Below are positions 10,600 through 24,300 of a DNA stretch of 64,000 bases, in pieces. The DNA is from Tetranychus cinnabarinus. Lineage: Eukaryota > Arthropoda > Arachnida > Trombidiformes > Tetranychidae. Where the stretch lies: NCBI GenBank assembly GCA_022266195.1, contig WHVY01000002.1, forward strand, positions 8,695,001-8,759,000, written 5' to 3'. A model generated the notes under the pieces. The model was not told the origin of the DNA and searched no databases. It saw only the letters and a list, made by a program, of their open reading frames with translations. A program made the translations under genes and the position numbers. The first letter of the stretch is position 1. Each line of letters begins with the position of its first letter.

Positions 10600-13500
10600 A
10601 AAATATTAAAGAGCTTGTACCTTGTCGATGAGAACAGTTGAAGGAACAAGAAAAGTTGGCATAAAATGACGAGATTCAAGGTAACACAATCAATGAGATT
10701 GGCTTCTTTGATGAGCCACCCAGAATTGGTAATGAATCATTCATGTTCACCCTTTTCATATCTAAGGATACTTTTCATACAACAAATGGCTTCTTGTCCT
10801 TGTCCTTGCCCTTTACCTTTGAGTAAACTTTTTGAAGGAAATGAACATAAATAATGAGAGGAACAACAGTGAATCTATTTGGGTGTCAAAGGGTTTGTTG
10901 AGCGTAAAGAGCATAACGAATGGTCAGTTGGGACCATTTTGTTGCCTCATTATTCATGTTTGCCAATTACTTTGAATTTAAGAAGAAAATATTATTTATT
11001 TATTTTCAAAGAGAAACAACTTTTCGATTCTTTTAATTATTATTTTTATAATGGTCATAAGGTAATAAAAAGATATCTCAGGTAAAGTCGGTAGGAGAAG
11101 TAAAGAAGAGAGAAGAGAGTGAGAATAGGATGAGACGAAGAGAGGGTTAAATGGGTGAGCATCTTTCATATTTAGTTTCTTTGTATCCTAAGGCTTCTTG
11201 TTGGCCAATAAATCATAACTTGAGTCAAGTCAAACAGTAGTTATGAGCAGTTGCTAAAAGGTTATTGGTCAACCAAATGCATTATATTTTTTGGCCAATA
11301 ACAGCTCATTAACAGGTAGCAAAACATTAAGAATGTTTCAATTTAATTCATTATCATTATTCATTTCATTGAATTAAGAATAAAAAACAAACAAATAAAC
11401 TCTTCTTCATCTTCTTCTTAATAGTCATCTTCTTATTGTTGATCATCATGTTGATCCATTTCTCACGCAATCGTTACTTCACACTTTACTCCTTATTTAC
11501 ATCTTCTTCTTACTCCCTTTGGGTTATCCTATTGTTTCACCTGCCATTATCCTTTAATCACAACAACCACTAACGCATCACCAACATCATTTATTCCTTC
11601 CTTTACTCTTCTCTTGCTACTGAAAACGTGTTCATTACGATATTTATTCAGATTATTATTATCATAATTTAGTTACTTTAAATATAAATCAATGCATCAA
11701 TCAAATGGCCACAATTTATCACCGAATAACAAATTGTTATTAAAATCTGAAGAAGATGATTTTCGTTCTGACCAATCATTCATTTATAATAATACAATAA
11801 GCGATCATTAAAAGACCATTTACTTGTTCGAAATTGTTTTATATCCAAAGCGTGATTTGCGCAAAGCAAATGATGAATGCATTTATAACTCTGTAACCAG
11901 AAAAACGTAACAACAAGACATAACAATGAAACCCAAAAGTCGGTTGAACCAGAGAGAGGAGAGAGAAGGGAAGAGAAAGGAAGGGAAAATGGAGCTGGTT
12001 CATCTAAAGAAGGTCAACTCACCTTGTAATAACCAAAAACAACTGCAACCTTTGACCAGACACTTAATACTGGCTACTCATTTCATTTAATACAAAATAA
12101 CCAATCATTTGTTTCCAAAACAAAAACAACTTTCTTCATCAACAACTTTTCTATAACAATTATGTCTCTTTGCTTTTAATTAACTGATACTGTTGATGGA
12201 ACATCTGACGATACTAATAATTATTCCTCCAAAATTATTGGTTCCTTCAAAACCAGCCTTTTCCTTTTCTCTCTTACCAAATTTATTCCTTGTTTTGACT
12301 CTTGACACATGAAAAGAGCCACTTTAATCTCTCCTTTTGGGTTCACCTTTTCTTGTTTTCCTGCTTCCAACTGCTTCTACTTATCAAAAGTTTCCATAAG
12401 TACTAATATCGAGTCTTAATTGGCAAAAGTCGAACTCGATTTTTAAATAAATTTTATTACCAGAAATGATTCATGACTAGAGAATGATGTGCTTCAATGA
12501 AATAACATATTTCAAATGGACTTGAATTATCATTGTTATCATGATTAGTATTATTATGTGATAATGAATGATAATGAGAAGCTAAGATGATATGTGTGGT
12601 CGTCAAAGTCAATTAAAGTTTAAACCAAAAATAAGAAGTGAATCACAATAAATTATCTGGTAATTATTATAGTAATAAAATGAGCGTTTAAAGAAGTCAT
12701 TATAACCAGAGTTAACCAGTTTTGTGTTTCACTTGATAATCAATGTTATTATTGATAAGAAAATGATAACAATTATAAAGGTAAAGTTGATCAATTGTTT
12801 TGTTTCCAATGATGAATATTGTCATGGAAAAGGAGAAAAGAGAAAAGGGTGAAAAGATGAATAAGGTAAAGTGGAGAATAGGATGAATGGAGAAAAGAGA
12901 AGAAACTTTTTTAGGGAACTTGGAATGGAAGAAGATAGGATGATGATGATGATGATGATGAGGCAGAAAAAGTAAAATAGATCAATATTTGGGTGACTTG
13001 GTAAGCGATTTTTGACTTGAGCCTCTTTTTTTATTCTCATCTTCTTTACTCAAGCTTAACATAAACACACAAAAAGAGCCCAGTTGATGTTGAAGAAGAA
13101 GAAGAAGAAGAAGAGAATATAATGTGAAAACAATGAAAAATCGATTTCCATCTGATCCATTATAATGGATGAAATGCATTTAAAAAACTCACAAAAACCT
13201 ATACAGTTACTCCATCAAAATCAAAACAAAAATTTTCTTCTTTTTTCTTTTTCTTTTTCTTCTTCTTTTTCTTCTTCTCTTCCCTATCTTCATCATCCTC
13301 TTTCCTTCTTCTTGTTCTTCTCTCAATGAAATGCCAAAAAGACATTCATCATCTTCATTTGCAAACTTCTTTCCTTCTTCCAACCCAAATCCTAATCAAA
13401 TCTATCATTTCTCATGTTCAACTTGAACACCAAAAATGCAACTCCAATAGCGATTAAATAACATAAAATGCTTCAAATGCTTTTACACTTTTCACTTTTT

Positions 13501-16500
13501 ACTTTAAACTTTTTACTTTTCAATGTTGATGTTAATACGCGAATGCAGATGTTGTCATTATTACAATATTAGAGGATAAAAAAGGACAAACAAATGCATT
13601 TCTCTCATTGATAGACACAAAAGTATCTCAAGTATAGTATAAGAAAGAGCAACAAAAAGTGCTCTTGAAATGCAATTGGATGAAAGAAGGAAAAGTAAGC
13701 GAGAAACTGGTTCAACTTGTTTCTTCTTCTTCTTCATCTTCTTCTTCATCTTCTTCATTATCATCATCTTTTCTTTTTTTCGCATCAAATAACATTCCAA
13801 TTTATTTTTTGTTTTTTTTTCTTAAAAAATGTTTATCTCAACTCATCATCTTCATCTTCGTCTACATCATAACATTCGTTAATGAATTCTGACACAAAAT
13901 ATTCCATTCTTGATTCATTCTCATTGCGTGTGGCCTCAACATTCAGAAGCATTGTTTGTCATTACTTTAATTTCTTTTCATTTAAAATGAATTACATTCT
14001 ATTGTCTTTCACTTTATCTTATCAACATATCTTTTTATTGCCTTCAATTAATGCTACTATTTCATTCACTTCTGTTGTTTGTTTATCATTATCATTACTA
14101 TCATCATTACTACCATCATCATCAACCTCATCATCATCATCAACAACAACAACATCATCTTGTTCTTGACTCTCAATTTGCAAGAAAAACCCATTCTACT
14201 AACCACATTTACCCGAATTTCCCATTTTTATCCCATTTTTCACCTTGTTACCTTCACTTTTTACCTTCGCTTTTACCTTTATTTCAACAATTAATAATAA
14301 TGATGAGTAAATTCTCACTCAATAAATAAGTTGTTCAAGTTTATCCCAATTAGTATCAATAACGAGTTTCAATTGAAATTAGTTAATTTGTGCAATAAAA
14401 GCCAGAAAAAGGCAATAAATTTAATTAGCGAACATCATTTAAAGAGATTTTAAAACAAATTTTCTTTTCATTTTCTTTTTATTTTCTTTAAATGCTAATA
14501 AATTATCATATTTCATATTCAATAATTAATCATCAATCTCATTTAATTCACCATTAAATGCATAAGTACAATAAAAAATCAATTAACACAAAACGATAAT
14601 CAATAAATCTTTTCATTTCAAATTGAATGTTAATAAATATCACAAAAATGTCTCATCCAGAAGGTGATGCATTTCACCTTTCAATGAATGTGGAAGTTTA
14701 TCAATGAAATTATCATCCAATAGAAATAATTTGTTTTAATGAACGCCCATTTCAAGTAGCACTAGCATTTCAAAGCTCGAACTTGAATCGAAAATCAAAT
14801 TTGCATGAAACTTGGGTACAGGGAAACGTTCGAATTAACCAAACAATGGAAATGATTCATGATATTACACGGAATTCAAAGTGATTTCAAATGTGTTTAA
14901 TTGCTGCTTGCTTTAAGACTTGCTTGTTAAACTCATTTACACTGAGCTTTTGAACTCAATTCATACTTCAGAAACGATTTCTTGTTTTAAGCTTCATTGA
15001 ATCACTTATTGAAAGTTTATTAGTTTATTGAGTTTCCATGTTTCTAATTATCTGACTTGATTTATTTACATTTTTCATCATTTAAACGAGCAAACCTTAA
15101 ATTGTTATTTAATTGAATTTAATTACTTAGTAATTAAGAAGCAATTCATTGTAATGAGGAGAGATAAGTTATTTAATTGATATTTCAAATTGGATTGAAT
15201 TTACAATGAAAATAAGCGTTTTCATGGTCAATATCAAAGTCGATTGTTTTCGCATTTCATATTCATTTATAGTTCATTCTCCTGTTTAAATTAGCTTATA
15301 ACTGGTTTCTCTTTTTACCTGTTTGTACATCATTAAAGGTAATTTTAAATGAAAAACTTTATTCGCTTTAATGTTACCTATAAAGTTATTAAACAAACAG
15401 GTAACAGAATCGCCATCAATCACTATTTTACCACTAATAAGGAGAAACAAGATAATGATAGGAAGCTTGAATAACTTGTCATGTAAATGAGAAATGATGA
15501 ATTTTCCATGAAAATTCTGATGTAAAAGAGAAAAGAGAAAAGAAGAAATTCTTTTGCTCACAAGTTTCTCCTTTTCCTTCTCATCAATTTATCTTGATCA
15601 TCTTTTATTAAATTCACTGTAAAATGATTGGATAATATTTTTTCATTTCTTTCTATCAACTATAATTTTCAAGTTTGATGATAACTTAATGATTCAACTG
15701 AAAGTTTATCTTGATAGTGAATCTCAGTTGATTGGGAAAGAATGAAATGAATAAGAATTGAATTAAAATGTATTTAATTGCAAATAAATGGTGAAAGTAA
15801 TGATAGGAATATCATGAAATATCGAGTAAAAAAGAAGAAAGAAAAAGAAAAGAGAAAAACAAAATTGTTGATTGACTGAGAAACTGGCGAATGAAAAAAT
15901 GAACTAAAAAATGAAAAGTTCATTATCTATTAAAGAATATCATGTGATAATAACAACTTCAAGTCTCTTTACCTTTCATTTTTTTCTCTCTTTTCATTCA
16001 TTCTAATGATAGGTTTACGTTCATTTCATTATACATGATAGTTCATGTTCCATCATCTTCATGATTCTCATCATGATGATCATCCTGATGATTCTCTGGA
16101 TTTTCTCTTTCACTTTTATTCTCTCTTGAAACAGCAACAGAATGTTACAAAGGTTACTAAGGTTACTGCGAATAAAAATGAACAAAATATGTATTGAAGA
16201 TATTATTATATCACGATGATTAGTAGATATTATATGAACCAGAGAATCCGCTTCTTTCGTTTTTTCCTTCTCTTTATCTTCTTCTCCTTTCTCTTCTTCT
16301 TCTTCATCTTTTCCCTTTTCTTTGCTCTACTGACTTTCCATTACATGTACTTACTCTGTATCTATGTATGATGAATAAGTGAATCAGGGAATCAGGGAAG
16401 GAACCCAAAAAAAGAGAAGAAAAAAGTTGCAAGAAAAAGATGAATAAATGGCTAACCTATCAGTCTATATATTTATGTATGTTACATGCATATCATTCAA

Positions 16501-18500
16501 CGTGCGTCTCGAGTATTAATGAACACAACTGATGTAATCTATAGTTAGACTCAGTTTGTTCAGTTCAGTTCAGATGAGTTTAGTTTTTTGTTTCATGTTG
16601 TGTCAATGAGAGAGCATCAAGAGAGGCGTGACTCTTTTTTTCCTCTTCATTATAACTGATTATTGAGCCAAAAAAAGTTTGATTTTAATAATCATAATTA
16701 GTGGAGGAATTATAATAATCTTGTTTCACCAAAAAAACCAGAAATGCTAATGAAATTGTTCATTTGAATATAAAACAAGTTTGTTAATTCAATTTCAATT
16801 GAAACTTTTCCTTGTCGCTGTTTTACTTGGATTCAAGTCGACATTGAATGAGCAAAGTTGACAAAAAATGATTGGTTAAAAGATGATTGTTATTGTTTGA
16901 ACAAAGTTTATTGATATTGAGTTAAGGGAAACCTTAAGGGAAACGCAACTCATCATTTCCTTTGGGATTTAACTTTCATCTTTTCATGAGATTAATCAAG
17001 ATCATCTTGAGGCATTATTCAAATGAATCGCTTTTTTCTCGTTCTTTTTCATTTGTCAATATTCATTTATCCAATAATCATGAATTATTCTATAACTCAT
17101 TCCATTCTCTTCTTCTCTTCTCTTCTCTTCTTCGCTTCTTCTTCTCCTTCCTGTAACATTCAAACGGAAAACTTTTATTCACTTTTATCAGAAATTTTCG
17201 TTACTTTTCCTGAATTTCCGGTAATCTTTTTCCATGTACAGTTAACTATTGATAAAAGAAAAGAAAGAAAGAACAGAGACAAGAATTCTCATGAATACTT
17301 TTCATTTCATCTCAACTTTTTTTCTCTTTTACTTATGCCTCAACCTTTGTCTGCCTCATCATCACATCATCTTCATTCTTCTTCATTCCTCTTCTTCTTC
17401 TTTCATTTTCTATACTTTTTCTCTTTCCTTTCTTCCTTCCCTTCATTTTCCCCTTTCTTTCCTCTTCTATTTTTTTCTTTCAAAACTTTTCTCAATTCAT
17501 CTTATAACCAATTCTTCATGATACCTGATTCACCAGATTTCATCCTATAACACTTCTTGCTTAATCAAACCTTCTCCTGAATCAACATGGAAATCAAAAG
17601 GTAATGTGATTAATGAAATTCAATAGTTAATTTTAATTTAATTCAATGAAAAACCAAGTAAATACAAGTTTTTATTTCCACTCCTTTACTGATGAACAGA
17701 TTTATCATCTTGTTCATATTATTTTCATCCATATAATTATCATCTGATAAACTGACCGAAGGTCATTTAAGGTTGTTTAATGTTCACCAATGTTGTTACT
17801 AAAATCAATCCATTCACTTAATATAATTCCAATTGAAGAGATATTCTTTGAAATGGGCGTAAATCTCTTTGGAAATGATAAAAATGAAGAAAAAAAAGAA
17901 ACTCGAAGACAAAAAATATATTAAGTAACCTTTTCTCATCATCACATGATGACCAACTTTCATTTTCTGTTATCAATAATAACATACTATTTGATAGCAT
18001 CTTGTCACTCGTTTCAAAATATCATTATCATCTTCATCTTCATCATGAAGACTGAAGAAGATGAAGAAGCAAAGGAAATAGAGAAACTGATTGAACAAAC
18101 AACAACATCAACATCAAGTATCATGATATTTTCTGCTGATTCTGTTCTTTCTCATTCAGTCCTGAATAAATCCTTTTGTAAATCATCAATAACATGGAAA
18201 GGAGTGAGATTCAAGTGAGTAAAGAGAGTTTATCATGGAAAGAAAAAAATGATGATTATGATGAAGAAGATGAAGAGATGATGAAGACGAAGGCAAATGA
18301 AGAATGAAAGTGAAAGGCTGGTTCAGCTTATAAATGAGTCCGTAATTTATCATGAGCACAGCATAAAGTAAACTTGAGTCTAAACCAAAAGGAAACATTC
18401 ATAACTCATTGGAATAAGGTATTATTCAGACAATGTTAATCAATATTATATCAAATTCAACAATTAATCATAATTTAGTGAAATTTAAAGTTTAAATGAA
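10600..18500 (+). repeat. unit 1 of the alternating repeat
   Basis: Parts of this block recur inverted within the same arm in unit 2 (about 21,400-25,245). Examples are the TTGGCCAATAAATCATAACT block at 11,199 with its complement near 25,160, 12,235-12,360 with 23,800-23,965, 12,980-13,260 with 23,215-23,500, the CAATTGCATTTGGA-type block near 13,670 with 22,885, and 18,310-18,450 with 21,440-21,600. The match is patchy and more diverged than the match between the two big arms, so this is an older inverted duplication. Ser/Phe/His-rich ORFs within it are readings of TTC and ATC repeats. Confidence 0.7.
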
Positions 18501-21399
18501 TAATCAATTGTTTCTCTTTGAATGAAGAAAAGTTTCAAATGAGTTTAGACTAATTATCAGCTCATTAATATGATAATGATTATTATTATCACAACTAATA
18601 ATCAATAACAATCAATTCAATTATATTTATTTTTAGATAGAAGAAGAAGAAAAATCACTATTTATCTATTCATATCATGTTATAACTGTTGGAATGACAA
18701 ACTAATATTTCTTGTTTAAGAGTGTTAACCATGAAATTAGAAGATGAAAAATTAAGTAAGATTAATCATGATTCAAGAAATAAGATGAACATGGAGAAGA
18801 AGAAGAAGTAGAAGTTGAAGAAGAGAGAAAAAGTTTTTGCTGTTTTCCTTCCAATGATTCAATTCCAAATGAACCTTAATCAGTGTCAAATAGTTTCAAA
18901 AGACAGTAAATTAATGCATTAAAAGAAACACAATTTATTAATTTGTTTGCCTTTGAACCTATAAAATGATTAATCTAGTTGAACCAATGAAATTGATCAA
19001 TCAACTTGAAACTTTTCAAGAAGACGAAGAAAGAAAGAGAAAGAAGAAGAGAAAAGAGAAGAAGAAAAATTGAATTGAATTTGAGGTTGAAATAAAACAA
19101 ATGACCAAATGGATAATAAATATTTTCAAAAAGACTTGAAAGACGTGCTAATGTATCTTATTGCAACTCAACACCGATAACATTGACATTGACTTTGAAA
19201 TAAAAGATTATAATTTATCTTCAATTTACTCAGGTTTTTGTTGTTGTTTCATCTTCATCTTCTTCATCTTCTATTCTTGATCATCTTGATGATAATGATG
19301 CGCATAATCTGGTTGTTAAAGTGATTCGACCCAAAATACCTCAAAAACGGTCACTTTAAAGACAACTTTAAGACACCCTTTTAACGATGGTCATTTAAGG
19401 TCATTCATTAGAAGCAGCTTTTCTTCCTCTTCCTTCATTCAGAGAAGATTCTTCATCTTCTCTGTCCACTTCTCAATGGCACTTACAAGTCAAACCTTAA
19501 GGCAATTAGTTTTTATTGTATCAACAATAAACTAATGAGCCTTATCATCATCATCATCATCATCATAATCATGATGATCGTCATTATCATTCACATTATC
19601 GTTATTGTTATCACCTTTTAATTTCATTGTTTAACCTCATTTTTATTAATATTTACATTTGTTAATCAAAACTCAAATCAATTTCCATGTAAACCAAACC
19701 TAATTTTGTTATCAATAACAACTTATTGTATTACTATTGCTATAACTGGTAACAACAATCAAATTGACATTTAACTTACATTCACAATGTTATTCCTATT
19801 ATTATATTATTGTTATTATCATTTTATTTTTATTTTATTTTTATTATCAATTTATGTGATAAACTAAACGAGTTTATTCACTTTTATTACTGCGATCATT
19901 AACCAGTGAATTAACCTTAAATCCTCATCCTCATCTTTATCTTTTCATCATTCAATTGTTTCTCTTTACTCAATCAAGTTTATTCCGCATTCATCAATAT
20001 TTAAATATCAAATTAAAAATTGTGACAATCATGAAATGACAAGTTTTAATATTTCATATTTAGATGTTTCATTATAAGAAAAGACTGAGATTCTTAGATC
20101 AAAATTTCCTTATTCATTGAATGTTCAATAATATTCCATGAATAAAATGAATAGAGTAACAGTAATTTTGTGATGAATCCAATAACAATAATAATGATAA
20201 CTTTATTCATTATTGTACTTCAATTGAATGACAATTTTAGTTTAAATTTGTGATTTGGAAATGAAATGAAGAGAAAAGTTGAGAAAATAAAGTTTCATTT
20301 ATTTTTCCAACAACAGAAATGAAATATCGAATTTTAAGTCTCTGTTGATTTGTGCTCGAAATTTTTCTCTTCAACATCATGATGATGATGATGATGATGA
20401 TGATCTGATCATGAAGACATATAATGGAAAATGAAGATGAAAAGTAAAGAAGCAAAAGAAAGCTTAAGGCAAATGATGGACTAAAAGTAAATCGATTTTA
20501 CCCACGAAAAGAAAGAAAACCTTTTTTCATTGTAACTCTTTCTTCCTATCAACTTATAAATTAGAATCCAAAGGAATAACAAGATAACAGGAAGAACGGA
20601 ATGATCATGATGATAGGGTGAACAAGAAGAAGAAGAAGAAGAAGAAGGATGAGAGAGAAAAAAGGAAAACGAAAAACGAAAAAAGAAGAGAAAAGAAGGA
20701 AAAACTTGGAAACTAAAAGATCAAGATTGATTGTTGACATGATACATGAAAAGAGTTCCACCCATAAAGCGAACAATATTTTTCTTTAGGAGTTTCTTTT
20801 TTGGCCCACCTTCAATCAACTCACCGATTCTTATCGTTTCATGTTGTTTCATTTCCACCATCAAAAGCAAAGGTAAACCTCTTCTCCTTCTTCTTCTTCA
20901 TGTGTCATCTTCATGTGTTATCGATTCATTTTTTATTCCAACAACAAATGAAATGACAACAAAAACATCTATTAATCTTCAATAAATGAACTATTCTTAT
21001 AATTCATGTATCATTTTATACCTAAAAATATAGGTTGTTATTAATGATGAGTAGCATGAAGAACAAGAACAACAAGAATTGAGAAAAAGAACAAACATTT
21101 CATTGAAATTATTCTCAACAAAATTCACTTCTGCATATTCATCATTTCCATCATAATTCTTTCTCTTCTTCTCTCCTCATCTTCTTCCCTCTTCTTTACT
21201 CTTTCCTCTTCTCTTCTTATCCTTCAACCTAAATATTGATCGATAAAGCATAATACAAACATAACTCACCATGAGATTCAAATTTATGTTTCAAAGGCAA
21301 ATCTTTTCATAAATCATGAAAGTTACAGTTACAGGAAAGAGGGAGGCGAATGGATAAGAAGGGAAAGGGAAGAGAAGAGAAGAAAAATGATGAAGAAAA
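18501..21399. repeat. axis region of the older palindrome, left copy
   Basis: This part of the left arm is matched in the right arm (about 34,790-37,680), but I see no inverted partner for it within the left arm. It would be the spacer between units 1 and 2. It holds microsatellites such as an (ATG)n run at 20,379-20,403 and an (AGA)n run near 20,628-20,647. No gene seen. Confidence 0.5.
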
Positions 21400-24300
21400 G
21401 AAGAAGAAGAAGATGAGAGTGAATGAGTGAGCATATTGATTAACAATGTTAAAATACCTCAAACACCTTATTTTCCGTGCTCACTTGTTCCCCATTTCAT
21501 GAGTTATCAATGTTTCTTTCTGTGTCTTTCATCTCATTGGATCCCATGTTTATGATAAATTACATGTTCATTCATGAGTTGAACCAGTCTTTTTCATCTT
21601 TGCCATTCTTCTCATCCTTCCCATTCCTCACATGATTATCATTATCATCATGAAAATGATACTGCATCTGATCATGGAATAAGATTCTTCTAAAAAAAGG
21701 AGTGGAACACCAACAAGAATAAACTTATATTTACATTTTTCATTCGATTACAATTAAAGTTAAACAATTTAATTAATGACATTATTTTCGCCTTGATTCT
21801 CTTATCTAGATGTTCATTGACCAAACAACACAAGATAAAGTAAAGAAGGGCAGAACAAAATGAACAAAAAACAAGAAAAAAAGAGTTATAGGATGGAAAG
21901 CCATTGTAAGGGAAAAAAGATGATATTACAAATCATAGCTTAATATGATGATAAGATGATTGTGCTCAAGTTGACTGAGTAAACCCAAAAATGATTAGGA
22001 TAAGAGGAATCGGCGAGAAGAAGGATGAGGATTAAGAGAAGGGAAGATGAAAGTAGCTGTGAAAATGAGGGAACAAAATGATGAAAGAAGAGCTCAATTC
22101 CCAATGAGTAAAGAGGAGTCAGCCACTCATGAGGGGCGCAAGAGATACTTTGGGTTAAAAGAGAGAGAGAGAGAAGTTTACTTTTTTTGGAAATGAAAAT
22201 GAATTGTTGTTTAGCCACTCCAATCATCTTAACCAATCAATTTTCATCTCTAATGCATCTCTTTCTTAACCCACCGGTTAAAGCTATAAATGATTGGTTA
22301 CATTTTACAAAATTGATTGAAGGCAAGTCAATCATTTAATATTTATTTTGAAAAATTCAGATATCTCTTTGATACAGAATTATTTGTACCTGAAATTGAA
22401 TTCCTGAGTTTCAAGTAACGAATATAAACCAGAATAATCTCATAAAGATTTCAGTAGTATTGGGTTAACATGCAAACTTGGTGAAGGGAGTGCAACTGAA
22501 AGCAAGTCTAATGTCAACTCTGATTAACCTGACACTTCATTTTAATTCAACAATCCAATCTGTGAATTTAAATGTTAATGTAATGACTCAAATCTCAATG
22601 CTTTTAACCAAGCCAACACTTACAGATGAACAAAACACTTTTGACCAATCACTTTATTGGCCCAATTTAAATTAATTATTTTTGCATTTTATCAGAGTCG
22701 ATAGTCTTTGAGAAATGGCAATGGAAATGTTGCCAAATTTGGATTATTTGAGATGAAAATGGACAAAATTGTGTGATAAATGGAATGAAAAGGGAAACTT
22801 GGAATGTTTTTGTCTGATGGAAATGAAGACAAGTTGATGAAGCAAAAGAAGCCGAACCAGTTTCACTTGTCATCATCATCCAATTGCATTTGGAGAAACG
22901 GTCTTTCATCAAAAGGGAAACTCTTCTTTGACTCATTTTCACTATTTTTTGTATCAACAATCATTTGGGATCAAGAATCAAGAGTTAACTTGAAAAGGGT
23001 AAAAAGTGCGTAACATTTTCATTTGATCAGTCACATGATAAATTTCATCAACATTTAGTTTGGAAAAAAAGAAAAGCCTTTTTTTGCAAATGAAGATGAT
23101 GAATGTTTTTTTTGGCATTTCATTGAACAAACTAGGAGAGAGAAAAGAGGATGATGATGAAGATAGGAGAGAAAGAGAGAGAGAGGAAGAAGAGAAAAAA
23201 GAAAAGAAAAAGAAAAAAGAAGAAAATTTTTGTTTTGATTTTGATGGAGTAACTGTATAGGTTTTTGTGAGTTTTTTAAATGCATTTCATCCATTATAAT
23301 GGATCAGATGGAAATCGATTTTTCATTGTTTTCACATTATATTCTCTTCTTCTTCTTCTTCTTCTTCTTCTTCAACATCAACTGGGCTCTTTTTGTGTGT
23401 TTATGTTAAGCTTGAGTAAAGAAGATGAGAATAAAAAAAGAGACTCGAGTCAAAAATCGCTTACCAAGTCACCCAAATATTGATCTATTTTACTTTTGAA
23501 CATCGTCATTATCATTTTATCTTCATTTCAAACTTTTCTTTTTTTCTTCTCAACTCTATCTGTATCACTTATTTCAAGTTTGCCAGCTACTTTTCCTTGT
23601 TCCTAGTTTCTTCCCTCAACTCGATGCCGAAGTTCACCTTATCTATCTCCAACTCTTTCCTTCCCTTTCCTTTCCTTTCCATGACAATATTTATCATTTG
23701 ACAAAACAAAAACAATGACATGATAAGATGACAAACCATATTAATCATGATAATAAATTCAATGGCAATTAAATGGTGGAACCAGTGAGAAGCGAGGAAA
23801 AACAACAAAAGGTGAACCCAAAAAATGATTAGGTTGTGAAGGCAGAATGGGGCAAAGGAAAAGAGATGAAAATGGATCTTTTCATGTGTAAAGAGTCACA
23901 TCGAGGAATAAATTTGGTAACACAGAGAACCAGGGAAAAGACTGGTTTACAAAGGAACCAACAATTTTGAAGTAATAATTATTAGTTTCATCAGATGTTA
24001 ATTAAAAAATGAAAGACAAATTGCTATAGGAAGAATAGTTGTTGATGAAGCAAACTGCAAATGCACGTTCAGACAAAAGGACAAGAAACAGAAGCGACTT
24101 GATTGGATGTTTATTGTCAAGTAAAATAAAGGTGATGTTAATGGTGATGAGGATGAAACTGGTATTAAGTCAAACATGTCTAGCCAAATGTGGATGCCAG
24201 TTGTTTTCATCCATTATAATGCACACTCTACTTTCTTACGATCATCCAAATTCTCTCTCTTTTCCTTTCTTTTCTTTTCTATCTTTTCCTCTGTGCCACT

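Noticed and set aside
12940..12962. Trinucleotide arrays that could be mistaken for CRISPR or telomeric repeats
   Set aside because: They are plain (GAT)n and (TTC)n microsatellites without spacers or telomere-type units, and the window is eukaryotic.
12982..13179. ORF starting MHFIHYNGSDGNRFF found four times
   Set aside because: It is tied to the repeat block, its length changes with a (TTC)n run, and the unit 3 copy shifts frame. It is a marker for the repeat, not a gene family.
13882..14329. Overlapping 95-, 92- and 71-codon ORFs conserved in both arms
   Set aside because: Three frames of the same ATC/TTC repeats are open at once and equally conserved, with poly-Ser, poly-His/Tyr and poly-Ile/Asn products. 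None has a domain.
17023..17550. 175-codon ORF, the longest in the window, with a similar ORF at 38,580-39,101
   Set aside because: It reads a pyrimidine-rich tract (Ser/Phe/Leu/His), other long frames overlap it, and the two arm copies differ by frame-shifting microsatellite changes. Conservation reflects the duplication, not coding.
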